Shown: positions 50,894 through 60,331 of the stretch, piece after piece
How positions within the stretch are numbered: the first letter of the stretch is position 1
How the letters are laid out: every line of letters starts with the position of its first letter
From: CAZKAP01 sp964552195
Lineage (GTDB): Bacteria; Bacteroidota; Bacteroidia; Flavobacteriales; Flavobacteriaceae
Reading direction: 5' to 3'
NCBI GenBank assembly: GCA_964552195.1
Contig: CAZKFM010000006.1
Coordinates: 62,001-126,000 of the forward strand
DNA: 64,000 bases
The notes under the pieces: generated by a model
Seen by the model: the letters and a program-made list of their open reading frames with translations, nothing else
The model's database searches: none
Told to the model about the DNA's origin: nothing
Position numbers and translations under genes: made by a program

Positions 50894-53221
50894 CTAGAAA
50901 TCTAAGTCCTCAAGATCGTCTTCCAGGTCAATGACCTCCGACTGCTCTTCCTTGAGTTTGGCACAGTCAATGGGTATGTTCAGGACCTCGGGTTCGGGAA
51001 ACGCTGCCCTGGAAATCCCGAGTTCCTTCCTGTCGTAGTTCTTCTTCATATACAACGCCCAGATGGGCAAGGCCATCGTAGCCCCCTGACCGTAGGCACT
51101 GTTACCAAAATGTACCGATCGATCTTCACCTCCTACCCAGACGCCGGTAACCAGATTAGGCACCATGCCTATAAACCAGCCATCGCTCTGGTTTTGGGTG
51201 GTACCCGTTTTTCCTGCAATGGGGTTGGTAAAGTTGTACGGATAACCCGTAACCACCTCCTTGTACACCTGATTGTTTTCCATGGAGCGGTGCTTGAGGC
51301 GGGCCCCGGAGCCCGATTCCGTGACACCCTCCATCAGATTGAGCATCACGTAGGCGATTTCCTTGCTGAGTACATCCCGTGTCTCCGGGGTATACTCGAA
51401 GAGTACCGTTCCATTCTTGTCCTCGATACGCGTGACCATGACAGGCTTAACGTATACTCCCTGATTGGCGAAGGTACCATACGCCCCTACGACATCGTAC
51501 ACATTGAATTCGGGTACGCCTAATGCAATGGAAGGCACTTCCGGTATCTCGCGCTCCAGGCCCATGTTCTTGGCAAGCGATACTACCGATGCCGGGCCCA
51601 CTTTGTCGATAAGCTGTGCGGTAACCGTATTCACCGAACTTGCCAAAGCCTGCTTCAGGGTCAGGTATTTCAGGGAATACTTGCCGTTTGAATTCTTGGG
51701 GCACCAGGCCTCCATGTTTCCGTGTTTACCGGCTTCGATGCAATATTGATTATCGGGAAGGCTGTCGCAGGGAGATAGCCTCAGCTGATCAATAACCGTC
51801 GCATAAACAAACGGCTTGAAGGTTGAACCCACCTGTCTGGCTCCCTGGATCACGTTGTCGTACTGAAAGTGCTTGTAGTCTACCCCCCCAACCCAGGCCT
51901 TGATATGGCCGGTCTGAGGTTCCATGGACATCATGGCGGTGCGAAGAAAGGTCTTGTAATAGAGTATGGAGTCCATCGGGGACATGATGGTGTCCTTCTC
52001 AAAGGAATCACTGTTCCAGTCGAAAACGATCATCTCGGTTTTCTTCTTGAATTCAGCTCGGATCTGCTTTTCGGATTTCCCTTGACTCTTCATCGACTTC
52101 CAGCGGGAACTGTTCTTCATCGCCCGCTCGACTATGTTGTCGATCTGACTCTGGTCCAGCTCAAGGAAGGGGGCAGTGGGATTGCGCTTTTTTGTGTTCT
52201 GGTGAAAAAATTCCGCCTGCAGGTTCTTCATGTGCTCTTCCACGGCCTCCTCGGCATGCTTTTGCAAGCGCGAGTCTATGGTGGTATAAATCTTAAGCCC
52301 GTCCTGATACACGCTGTACTTACTCCCGTCGCTCTTCGGATTCTCATTCACCCAGTCGCGCAGCCAGCGCTGCATATACATCCTGAAATAAGTCGCCAGC
52401 CCCTCCCGGTGCGATTCGGGATTGAAGTTGATCTTCATGGGAAGCTTCTGTAGCGAATCTTTGTCCTTATCGCTCAGGTATCCATACTTGGCCATCTGGC
52501 TTAACACGGTATTCCTTCGATTGAAGACCAGGTCTTCCCGCCGAATCGGATTGTACAGGGAGGAATTTTTCAGCATACCGACCAGTACAGCCGATTCCTC
52601 CACCCTCAATTCTCTGGGCTCCTTACCGAAGTAGATCCGGGCTGCGGAGCGTATGCCGTCAGCATTGTAATTGAAATCGTAGATATTCATGTACATGGCC
52701 ACGATTTCCTCCTTGGTATAATTGCGCTCCAGCCGTACCGCAATGACCCACTCCTTGATCTTTTGCATCAGGGCCTCCCCTTTGTTTCGGCTCCTGACCC
52801 CGACAAATAACTGACGCGAGAGCTGCTGGGAAATGGTACTGGCTCCCCCCTTCTTTCCGAGGAAGGCGAAGGCCCTCAGGGTGCCTCGCAAATCGATGCC
52901 GGCATGTTTGTAGTATCTGGCATCCTCGGTTGCCACCAAAGCCTGAACCAAGCTCTCGGGCAACTCCTCATAGGAAACCGGGGTGCGGTTGTCGTTCAGG
53001 TACAACTTACCCAGGGTCTCTCCATCCGATGACAGGAATTCCGAAGCCAGGTTGGTATCGGGATTCTCCAGGTGCTTAAAGGGGGGCATATAACCAAATG
53101 CTCCATACGCCGCCAGCGTAAAAATCAGCACCACGGACAGCACCAACACCCCGAACAGTATCCAGAAGACCTTGATATAGGTCCAGTATTTTTTAGCCAT
53201 GTACCAGAATAACTTATTCAT
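50894..53221 (-). CDS. Class A penicillin-binding protein 1A (glycosyltransferase/transpeptidase)
   Basis: 775-aa bifunctional peptidoglycan synthase. A single N-terminal membrane anchor (about 18-40) precedes the GT51 domain (catalytic Glu99 in ATEDARYYKHAGID, then GGASTISQQLSRQLF) and the transpeptidase domain with GSTFKPFVY (SxxK), SSVNT (SxN) and KTGTTQ (KTG). Polymerises and cross-links murein in the periplasm. Three bases after gldH. Confidence 0.94.
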   Translation of the reverse strand: MNKLFWYMAKKYWTYIKVFWILFGVLVLSVVLIFTLAAYGAFGYMPPFKHLENPDTNLASEFLSSDGETLGKLYLNDNRTPVSYEELPESLVQALVATEDARYYKHAGIDLRGTLRAFAFLGKKGGASTISQQLSRQLFVGVRSRNKGEALMQKIKEWVIAVRLERNYTKEEIVAMYMNIYDFNYNADGIRSAARIYFGKEPRELRVEESAVLVGMLKNSSLYNPIRREDLVFNRRNTVLSQMAKYGYLSDKDKDSLQKLPMKINFNPESHREGLATYFRMYMQRWLRDWVNENPKSDGSKYSVYQDGLKIYTTIDSRLQKHAEEAVEEHMKNLQAEFFHQNTKKRNPTAPFLELDQSQIDNIVERAMKNSSRWKSMKSQGKSEKQIRAEFKKKTEMIVFDWNSDSFEKDTIMSPMDSILYYKTFLRTAMMSMEPQTGHIKAWVGGVDYKHFQYDNVIQGARQVGSTFKPFVYATVIDQLRLSPCDSLPDNQYCIEAGKHGNMEAWCPKNSNGKYSLKYLTLKQALASSVNTVTAQLIDKVGPASVVSLAKNMGLEREIPEVPSIALGVPEFNVYDVVGAYGTFANQGVYVKPVMVTRIEDKNGTVLFEYTPETRDVLSKEIAYVMLNLMEGVTESGSGARLKHRSMENNQVYKEVVTGYPYNFTNPIAGKTGTTQNQSDGWFIGMVPNLVTGVWVGGEDRSVHFGNSAYGQGATMALPIWALYMKKNYDRKELGISRAAFPEPEVLNIPIDCAKLKEEQSEVIDLEDDLEDLDF

Positions 53222-53224
53222 TTC

Positions 53225-53734
53225 TTACTTACTGCGTTCAATTTCCAGGCCAAGATGGGTTACCCCCTCCAGCACATCCACGCCTTGCACTTCACCATTG
53301 CGCCTCATTGCATGACGTATGCGGAAGTGATACCGGCCCGGCTCGCGAAAAACCATTTTTTCCCGGAACCAGAGTTTACTCTCCTTCAGGCTTCCCACAC
53401 CCATTCCTAACCAGGCTCCGTCCGGTGCGGCCATTTCGTATTCCAGGGTGTCCTTCTGTCCCCTTCCGCTGGGGTCAACGACACTGGTGATCAAAAATAA
53501 ATTACTAAACGGATAGTCCAAGTCGTTACGAACATGTATGTAACAATCGAAAGGATGCACCGTGTCCTGGATTTCAACGTAAAAATCCAGCGTATCTTTT
53601 GCACTCCAACCCTCAGACGGCAAATCCCTGAATTCCGAGTACAGTATGTGCTCGGTACATCCAACATTCCACAAACACGCCAGGGCAATGGCCCATGGCC
53701 AGCTGCTACTGCGATTTATTTTGATTCCTGGCAC
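53225..53734 (-). CDS. gldH: Gliding motility lipoprotein GldH
   Basis: 169-aa lipoprotein with signal sequence and lipobox NVGC (Cys26), matching GldH, one of the Flavobacterium gliding lipoproteins. The start is GTG at 53734, overlapping the ricT stop by 29 bases; no ATG is available in the signal region. Later segments HVRNDLDYPFSNLFLI and RYHFRIRHAMR fit the family. Its presence predicts gliding motility or a retained Gld/type IX secretion-related apparatus. Confidence 0.87.
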   Translation of the reverse strand: MPGIKINRSSSWPWAIALACLWNVGCTEHILYSEFRDLPSEGWSAKDTLDFYVEIQDTVHPFDCYIHVRNDLDYPFSNLFLITSVVDPSGRGQKDTLEYEMAAPDGAWLGMGVGSLKESKLWFREKMVFREPGRYHFRIRHAMRRNGEVQGVDVLEGVTHLGLEIERSK

Positions 53735-54878
53735 TGTTCCTGGGTTTACGGCGTTGGTTACCGGACTTGCGTCTTCGTTTGTTCTTCGGTTTGTCGAAAC
53801 GGGTAAGGCTGTCCTGGCCAGCGGCGTTCTCGAAAGATACGGTGTCCGCTGCCGGCTGGAGTTCCTGGGCGTATTCTTCGAGACTCTCCACCTTCTTGCC
53901 CTGTTTGTTCAGCTCGAGTATTTCCAGGACCTGATCCTTGTTGAGCGCATGCCAGCTGGAACTCTGATCCCGATAAGAAAACCACAGGGTCTCCTTGAAA
54001 ATGTCCGCCTTCTGGCAGATGGCGAGGCCTTTTTCGGTCTTGAGCTTGCTGTCCGGAGGCGGAAAATCCTTAAGGGCCTCGAGATAGGAATCGAGCTCAT
54101 AGTTCAGGCAACACTTTAGCTTTCCGCATTGACCGGCCAGCTTCTGCGGATTCAGGGCCAGCTGTTGATAGCGGGCAGAGGAAGTGCTCACACTTCGGAA
54201 ATCCGTGAGCCAGGTCGCACAGCACAGCTCACGTCCACAACTCCCAATTCCGCCGAGTCGCTGAGCCTCCTGCCGGTAACCGATTTGCCTCATCTCAATT
54301 CGGATTCCAAAGGCCCGGGCCATATCCTTGATTAGCTGGCGAAAGTCGACGCGTTCATCGGCTGTGTAATAAAAGGTAGCCTTGGATCCATCACCCTGAA
54401 ACTCCACGTCACTGATCTTCATCTGCAGTCCGAGTGCGATGGCGATCTCGCGGGAACGCTTCTGAATCTCCGCTTCCTTGTCCCGGCTCTTTTGCCAAAT
54501 ATCGATATCCCGCTGTGAAGATTTCCTAAATATGATGGGAAGTGCCGGATTCTCAGGGTCCACCTTTTTTCGCTTCATCTGTACCCGGACAAGCTCACCG
54601 ACCAGGGTTACTATACCCACGTCGTGACCAGACTTGGCCTGGGTAGAAACGACGTCCCCCACCGAAAGGGTGAGCTCCTTCTCGTTTCTGAAGAACTCCT
54701 TGCGGGAATTCTTGAACCTCACCTCCACACAGTGGAAGGGTTCCTGATCCTCGGGCAGGCTCATGTTGGCCAACCAGTCGAAAACCGTCAGCTTGTTACA
54801 GCTATCCGTCCCGCATGTTCCGTTATTCTTACAGCCCTTTACCCCTGCACTTCCACTTGAACAACTTGTACATCCCAT
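53706..54878 (-). CDS. ricT: RicT/PSP1-family protein with Cys-rich N-terminus
   Basis: 390-aa PSP1-domain protein related to RicT (YaaT), part of the Fe-S-bearing Ric complex that tunes RNase Y in Bacillus. The first 27 residues contain five Cys (3, 6, 16, 22, 27), and the PSP1 domain holds GSCGRELCCATWL and KLKCCLNYE. No RicA or RicF is encoded nearby. The C-terminal 30 residues are a basic, disordered tail (KNKRRRKSGNQRRKPRN). It heads a transcript with gldH and pbp1A. Confidence 0.87.
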   Translation of the reverse strand: MGCTSCSSGSAGVKGCKNNGTCGTDSCNKLTVFDWLANMSLPEDQEPFHCVEVRFKNSRKEFFRNEKELTLSVGDVVSTQAKSGHDVGIVTLVGELVRVQMKRKKVDPENPALPIIFRKSSQRDIDIWQKSRDKEAEIQKRSREIAIALGLQMKISDVEFQGDGSKATFYYTADERVDFRQLIKDMARAFGIRIEMRQIGYRQEAQRLGGIGSCGRELCCATWLTDFRSVSTSSARYQQLALNPQKLAGQCGKLKCCLNYELDSYLEALKDFPPPDSKLKTEKGLAICQKADIFKETLWFSYRDQSSSWHALNKDQVLEILELNKQGKKVESLEEYAQELQPAADTVSFENAAGQDSLTRFDKPKNKRRRKSGNQRRKPRNSARNQNKSQ

Positions 54879-54911
54879 AAATCAATGCTGTAGGCGTAAA
54901 GATAGCCAAAT

Positions 54912-55961
54912 TCAAGGGGTAGGCTCGGGCTGTTTTTTAAACTTTAAGACTTCGGACCGGCCCTTCTTGAATATCTGATTGCTGTAGTTCTTTCCTTTGC
55001 GCAGACGCTTTTGTTCCTCGGTTGGAAGGGCGATGATTTCCATGCAGGAATCACTGCAGCAGCCCTTCATTTCTTCGGCGCATTTCTCGCACTGTATGAA
55101 GAGGAGGTGACAGGCATCGTTCACGCAATTCACATGGGTGTCCGCGGGTTCGCCACACTGGTGGCAACGGGCGATCACCTCTTCGGATATCCGCTCGGCC
55201 TTGCGATTGTCAAAAACGAAGTTCTTACCGTGAAACTTATTGTCCAGTCCCAGTTCCCTTACCTGCCGGGTGTATTCTATGATGCCACCTTCGAGCTGGT
55301 ATACCTGTTTAAACCCCTTGTGCTTGTAGTAGGCACTTGCCTTTTCACATCGAATCCCACCCGTGCAGTACATAACGAGCTTCTTGTCTTCCTTGTGACT
55401 GGACAATTGCTCCTCTATGAGATCCAGAGAGTCCCTGAAGGTGTCCACGTCCGGAGTGATGGCCTTTTCAAAATGCCCGATCTCGCTTTCGTAGTGATTG
55501 CGCATGTCCACCACCACGGCATCAGGATCTTCAATAAGTCGGTTAAACTGTTCTGCATTAACATGCACGCCCTTGTTGGTTACATCAAATGAGCCGTCTT
55601 CCAGGCCATCGGCAACAATCTTATTGCGAACCTTGACTTTGAGTTTAAGGAAGGAAAAATCGTCCTGTTCTATAGCGATATTCAGACGAACTCCCTCGAG
55701 AAAAGTAATGCTGTCCAGGTGCTCCTTGAAGGCCGAAAAATTATCGGCCGGAACGGAAAGCTGGGCATTTATCCCCTCCCGGGCAACGTAGATGCGACCG
55801 AGCACATCCAGTTCGTTCCACTGTATAAATAAGTAGTTCCTGAAAATTCGGGGATTCCTGATGTGTGCGTACTGGTAAAAGGAAATGGTCAGGCGCTCCT
55901 TGCCGGCGGCCCGTATAAGTTCTTCCCTTTCTTTCGCACTTAAGGTATTGTACAGTTGCAT
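54912..55961 (-). CDS. trhO: tRNA uridine hydroxylase TrhO (rhodanese family)
   Basis: 349-aa enzyme that hydroxylates uridine 34 of some tRNAs using O2. N-terminal acylphosphatase-like region (FYQYAHIRNP ... GRIYVAREGINAQLS), then the rhodanese domain with the active-site loop YCTGGIRCEK (Cys199, Cys205). The C-terminal region has many Cys (CHQCGEPADTHVNC, CEKC, CCSDSC) likely binding zinc. Separated by 33 bases from the ricT transcript start. Confidence 0.92.
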   Translation of the reverse strand: MQLYNTLSAKEREELIRAAGKERLTISFYQYAHIRNPRIFRNYLFIQWNELDVLGRIYVAREGINAQLSVPADNFSAFKEHLDSITFLEGVRLNIAIEQDDFSFLKLKVKVRNKIVADGLEDGSFDVTNKGVHVNAEQFNRLIEDPDAVVVDMRNHYESEIGHFEKAITPDVDTFRDSLDLIEEQLSSHKEDKKLVMYCTGGIRCEKASAYYKHKGFKQVYQLEGGIIEYTRQVRELGLDNKFHGKNFVFDNRKAERISEEVIARCHQCGEPADTHVNCVNDACHLLFIQCEKCAEEMKGCCSDSCMEIIALPTEEQKRLRKGKNYSNQIFKKGRSEVLKFKKQPEPTP

Positions 55962-56108
55962 GCTATACGATTCGTCAAGTTAAAGAAAGACTTCAAAATT
56001 AATATTCTCAGCGGGATAATCCGAACAAAAGCCATCATAACTCACTGATGTCCTGAGATAAAGCCGGGGATCGGATTGCGGGTGAAGGGGTTTTGCAAAA
56101 AGAAGTCT

Positions 56109-56116
56109 TAATTTTG
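56109..56116 (+). promoter_or_regulatory. -7 promoter element of recA
   Basis: TAATTTTG matches TAnnTTTG exactly, 20 bases before the recA ATG, and is immediately followed by the 8-bp palindrome GTGATCAC (56117-56124). The nearest TTTG upstream is only 13 bases away, too close, so a -33 partner is missing. Confidence 0.5.
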
Positions 56117-56136
56117 GTGATCACTAAAAACAGGAA

Positions 56137-57147
56137 ATGAGCAACGATAAAGATGCGAAGCTAAAAGCGCTGAAACTTACGCTGGACAAGCTCGATAAAA
56201 CCTACGGTAAGGGAACCGTAATGAAGATGGGGGATAACGTGGTCGAAGAGGTGGAGGTAATCTCATCGGGCTCCCTTGGGCTGGATACGGCCCTGGGCGT
56301 GGGAGGCTATCCCCGTGGCCGCGTGATCGAGATATACGGGCCCGAGTCTTCGGGTAAGACCACCCTGACCCTTCACGCCATAGCCGAGGCCCAGAAAGCA
56401 GGCGGTATTGCAGCCTTTATCGATGCCGAACACGCATTCGACCGATTCTATGCCGAAAAGCTTGGAATCGATATCGATAATCTCATTATTTCACAGCCGG
56501 ATCACGGGGAACAGGCTCTGGAAATAGCGGATAACCTGATCCGTTCCGGCGCCATAGACATCGTAATCGTGGACTCCGTAGCCGCCCTCACACCCAAGAG
56601 CGAGATTGAAGGTGAAATGGGGGACTCCAAGGTGGGACTGCACGCCCGGTTAATGTCACAGGCCCTCAGAAAACTCACCTCGACCATCAGCAAAACCCAT
56701 TGCACGGTTATCTTTATCAACCAGCTCAGGGAAAAGATCGGGGTTATGTTCGGCAACCCGGAAACGACTACCGGGGGTAACGCTCTGAAATTTTACTCCT
56801 CTGTGAGACTGGACATACGCCGTTCCACTCAGATCAAGGATACCGACGGGGCCGTCCTGGGGAATAAGACGAGGGTCAAGGTGGTCAAGAACAAGGTAGC
56901 CCCTCCCTTCAAGACCGCGGAATTCGACATCATGTACGGAGAAGGAATATCCAAAACCGGGGAGATTATTGACCTCGGAGTCGCCTATGAGATCATCAAG
57001 AAAAGCGGTTCCTGGTTTAGTTACGGTGACACCAAACTCGGACAGGGCAGGGATGCCGTGAAGAGCATACTTCTCGACAACCCCGAACTCAGTGAGGAAA
57101 TCGAGGGAAAGATCCGCGAAGCCCTTAAAGTATTGAAGGATGCCTGA
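56137..57147 (+). CDS. recA: Recombinase RecA
   Basis: 336-aa strand-exchange ATPase. Walker A GPESSGKTT (68-76), the Walker B DIVIVDSVAALTPKSEIEGE block, and the FINQLREKIGVMFGNPETTTGGNALKFY (L2/DNA-binding) region are intact. Single-gene unit. No SOS box could be recognised upstream. Confidence 0.97.
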   Translation: MSNDKDAKLKALKLTLDKLDKTYGKGTVMKMGDNVVEEVEVISSGSLGLDTALGVGGYPRGRVIEIYGPESSGKTTLTLHAIAEAQKAGGIAAFIDAEHAFDRFYAEKLGIDIDNLIISQPDHGEQALEIADNLIRSGAIDIVIVDSVAALTPKSEIEGEMGDSKVGLHARLMSQALRKLTSTISKTHCTVIFINQLREKIGVMFGNPETTTGGNALKFYSSVRLDIRRSTQIKDTDGAVLGNKTRVKVVKNKVAPPFKTAEFDIMYGEGISKTGEIIDLGVAYEIIKKSGSWFSYGDTKLGQGRDAVKSILLDNPELSEEIEGKIREALKVLKDA

Positions 57148-57165
57148 TATAACAACTGGTATTTT

Positions 57166-57927
57166 TTAAGTCTTTCGGGCTTCGGTCCACTTGTTGGCCA
57201 GATAGTCCCTCTGGATCAGATTGTGGCAATAGTCCCGCAATTCCTCCCAACTCATGGCCTTCGCATCTTCGGGAGTGATATGGGGATGAATGTATGCCCT
57301 CACCCGACCGGGGCCTCCGGAGAAGTAATTCCAGTTCAGTCGCTCCTTACAGTCGTAAAAAGTCATAGGAACCAGAGTAAGGCCGTGATCCTTTGCCATG
57401 GTAAAGGCCCCCTTTTTAAATGGTCCCAGCGCATACCAGTGTTCAGGCACGCCGGCCTCGGGAAAAATGCAGATTCCCACACCGGTGGTGAGCCTTCTGG
57501 ATACCGACCTGAATACCTGAGCCCGGCTTCCCCGGTCGGAACGGTTCACCAGGATGCTGGCCCGGCGGTAGAGCAGGCCGAAAACGGGTATCTCTGTCAA
57601 CTCCACTTTACCTACAAAAACAAACGGCTTTCTGCTTATGTACAGCATGAGCATGATATCGTGATAGCTGGTATGGTTGGCGATCAGCATGTACCGGGTA
57701 CCTCGCAGAAAACTGCGGGCGCCTTTTACCTCAGGCGGACAGCCTACTGCATACAGTATGGGTATAGCCCAGAGGTTGCGCGCTATCCAGTACATTACCG
57801 GATACCAGGCCTCCCGTGAGGAGGCTATCAGGGCAAGGGGACTCCAGAGCAGGGTAAAGAAGCCTGTAACCGCGAAAAACCACGCTCTGTAGGCCAACCG
57901 ATGTATATTCAGTATCCAGCGAATCAC
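57166..57927 (-). CDS. Lysophospholipid acyltransferase family protein
   Basis: PlsC-superfamily membrane acyltransferase. An N-terminal hydrophobic segment (HRLAYRAWFFAVTGFFTLLWSP) precedes NHTSYHD (HX4D) and FPEAGVPE. The frame is open to 58107, but that overlaps trpS and lacks sense as protein; GTG at 57927 (MIRWILNIHRL, 253 aa) is the best start, with TTG at 57963 as an alternative. Compared with the gene at 0.7-1.4 kb the FPEG motif is altered (FPEAG), suggesting a different substrate. Confidence 0.83.
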   Translation of the reverse strand: MIRWILNIHRLAYRAWFFAVTGFFTLLWSPLALIASSREAWYPVMYWIARNLWAIPILYAVGCPPEVKGARSFLRGTRYMLIANHTSYHDIMLMLYISRKPFVFVGKVELTEIPVFGLLYRRASILVNRSDRGSRAQVFRSVSRRLTTGVGICIFPEAGVPEHWYALGPFKKGAFTMAKDHGLTLVPMTFYDCKERLNWNYFSGGPGRVRAYIHPHITPEDAKAMSWEELRDYCHNLIQRDYLANKWTEARKT

Positions 57928-58075
57928 CGGCTGAAAGTAGTATTTTTGGCCCGTATTTAGCAATAGAGTCGGGTTGCGGTTCCCGGTTTTGCCTGAAAGG
58001 GCGGGCTCCGTATTCCTGTTTTTCCAAATTAATCGGATGCCAGGTGTACGACTATGCACGGGCAGTCTATAACCT

Positions 58076-59044
58076 ATGAAGCGTATACTTACCGGAGTAC
58101 AGAGCACAGGTGTACCACATCTGGGAAATATACTGGGGGCGATACTCCCTGCACTCGAACTGGCGTCAAGGCCAGAGAACGAATCCTTCCTGTTTATTGC
58201 GGATATGCATTCCCTGACTCAGATCAAGGACGGAAAACTGTTACGGGAAAACACCTACGCCACAGCAGCTACCTGGATGGCCCTGGGCCTCGACTCGGAA
58301 AAGACGGTTTTCTACCGTCAGAGCGACGTGCCCGAAGTCACGGAGCTCGCCTGGTACCTGTCCTGCTTCTTTCCCTATCAGCGCCTGACCCTGGCCCATT
58401 CCTTCAAGGACAAGGCCGATCGGCTCGAGGATGTCAATGCCGGACTGTTCAGTTATCCCATGCTCATGGCCGCCGACATCCTGCTGTATGACGCCGAAAT
58501 CGTTCCGGTGGGCAAGGATCAGCTCCAACATCTGGAAATGACACGGGATGTTGCCTCCCGCTTCCACAACAAGTTTGGGGAGACCTTTGTACTTCCCGAG
58601 GCGGGAGTCTCCGAAGAGACGATGTATGTTCCGGGTACGGATGGGGCCAAGATGAGCAAGAGTAAGGGGAATACCATCAACATTTTCCAGAGCGACAAGA
58701 AATTGCGCAAGGAAATCATGGGAATTCAGACCGACAGCACGCCTCTGGAAGATCCGAAAGACCCTGAAAACGACAACGTATTTGCACTGTATCGCCTGCT
58801 CGCGGCCGCAGACCAAACCGAAGAAATGGCAGCCAATTACAGGGCGGGAGGATACGGCTATGGCCACGCCAAGCAGGCCCTGTTCGAATGCATCAAAGAC
58901 CGTTTTGCCGCGCCCAGGGAGACCTACGAGCTACTGATACAGGACAGGTATCGTATCGATGAGGTCCTGGCTCAGGGAGCGGCCAAGGCTCGGCAGACGG
59001 CGACCGAAGTACTGGGCCGGGTGCGCTCCAAGCTTGGTTATTAA
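58076..59044 (+). CDS. trpS: Tryptophanyl-tRNA synthetase
   Basis: 322-aa class Ic synthetase that charges tRNA-Trp. The HIGH-like motif is PHLGN within ILTGVQSTGVPHLGNILGA and the KMSKS motif is KMSKSKGN. Ends with a short inverted repeat shared with the convergent dprA gene. Confidence 0.95.
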   Translation: MKRILTGVQSTGVPHLGNILGAILPALELASRPENESFLFIADMHSLTQIKDGKLLRENTYATAATWMALGLDSEKTVFYRQSDVPEVTELAWYLSCFFPYQRLTLAHSFKDKADRLEDVNAGLFSYPMLMAADILLYDAEIVPVGKDQLQHLEMTRDVASRFHNKFGETFVLPEAGVSEETMYVPGTDGAKMSKSKGNTINIFQSDKKLRKEIMGIQTDSTPLEDPKDPENDNVFALYRLLAAADQTEEMAANYRAGGYGYGHAKQALFECIKDRFAAPRETYELLIQDRYRIDEVLAQGAAKARQTATEVLGRVRSKLGY

Positions 59045-59093
59045 TGCTACATAGCATACCCAATTCATAACGAAACCCATTGGCATTTAAGCA

Positions 59094-60272
59094 TTAACCC
59101 CGCGCCTGAGGCTCCCCTACCAGCTCATACCTCCCTGTCTCATCCCTTCTTAGCCTGCGAGCCAATTCCAGTTCGAGCAGCAGCACGGAAAGTTCGGAGA
59201 CTCCGGCTCCAAGTTGGGCGGTTAATTCATCCAAAGTACTGGGCCCCATCTCTAACAGGGTCTTGAACAGCTTGTTTGCTAATGAATCCTCACTGGCAGA
59301 CATCCCCGGGAGTACCTTCCGACCATCGGGCCTAAGCGTACTGTAAACGGGATACCGTTGCGGCCAACCCAGGAGTTCAGGAATCTCACTCGCGGAACAC
59401 AGCAATTGTGCGCCCTGATTGGCTATTAAACGATTTGTTCCCTGGCTGAAGCGGTCCCCTGTGCGGCCCGGTACGGCGAGCACCTCCCTGTCGTAATCGA
59501 GGGCCAGTCCGGCGGTGATCAGGCTTCCGCCTTTACGGTCCGATTCCACAACCAAAGTAGCCTCGCTTAGCCCTGCTATGATGCGATTGCGTCTGACGAA
59601 CTGCATTTTCAGCGGAGGTTCCCCGGACAGAAATTCGGTAAGCACGCCCCCATCGTTCTCCAATCGTTTCCGGAAAGCCTTATGCGCCGGGGGATAGGTG
59701 TGTTTAAGCCCGTGCGCCAAAACGGCTACACTCATCAGACCGGCATCCAGGGCCCTGAGCTGGGCCTCCATATCCACTCCCCTGGCCATGCCACTGACGA
59801 TGATAGGGCGATACGGCAACAGGAAATCCATAAGCTCGGCACAGAAACGCCGACCATAATGCGTCATCTTCCGGGTACCGACTATGCTGATCACCGGTGA
59901 ACGATTCAGATCCGCACGACCTTTGGAAAAGAGTAAGAGCGGGGCGTCGGGGCATTGACTGAGCAGTCGGGGATAGTCCTCCTCCCACAGGCTCCAGATA
60001 CCTATTCCCTGGGCCAAGCAGTATTCCCATTCCCTTTCCGCAGTCTCCCAGGCGATCTTTCTGCGGCCGGGCTCATGCAATCCCTCTATCGCCTCACGCA
60101 GCGCCTTGTTGGCCACACAAATGATCCTGCCCTGACGGCGTTCCGCATACTTTTCAACCAGCCTTCGCTGTCGTACAGGACCATGGCCCCTGCTCTGATA
60201 GAGATACAAAAGCCATTGATACCAAGGCTTTTCAGGGCCTTGGTAGGTGTTTTCCTGCATTAGATCGGTCAT
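59094..60272 (-). CDS. dprA: DNA-processing protein DprA
   Basis: 392-aa ssDNA-binding protein that loads RecA during natural transformation. The Rossmann-like core has SIVGTRKMTHYGRRF, VSGMARGVDMEAQ and LIANQGAQLL; an N-terminal SAM/HhH-like part and a C-terminal winged-helix (about 335-385) flank it. Complete. Ability to take up DNA is not proven by DprA alone. Confidence 0.93.
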   Translation of the reverse strand: MTDLMQENTYQGPEKPWYQWLLYLYQSRGHGPVRQRRLVEKYAERRQGRIICVANKALREAIEGLHEPGRRKIAWETAEREWEYCLAQGIGIWSLWEEDYPRLLSQCPDAPLLLFSKGRADLNRSPVISIVGTRKMTHYGRRFCAELMDFLLPYRPIIVSGMARGVDMEAQLRALDAGLMSVAVLAHGLKHTYPPAHKAFRKRLENDGGVLTEFLSGEPPLKMQFVRRNRIIAGLSEATLVVESDRKGGSLITAGLALDYDREVLAVPGRTGDRFSQGTNRLIANQGAQLLCSASEIPELLGWPQRYPVYSTLRPDGRKVLPGMSASEDSLANKLFKTLLEMGPSTLDELTAQLGAGVSELSVLLLELELARRLRRDETGRYELVGEPQARG

Positions 60273-60331
60273 TTACTAAATGTTATCCAAAAAATTGAAG
60301 CACTTCATCGATTTTTCTGAAATTTGCCCTT

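Noticed and set aside
56117..56124. GTGATCAC palindrome before recA as an SOS box
   Set aside because: Eight bases is too short, and no known LexA consensus for this phylum is matched.
59041..59097. TTAATGCT/AGCATTAA inverted repeat between convergent trpS and dprA
   Set aside because: The 8-base arms are 41 bases apart and no T run follows on either strand; too weak to call a bidirectional terminator.
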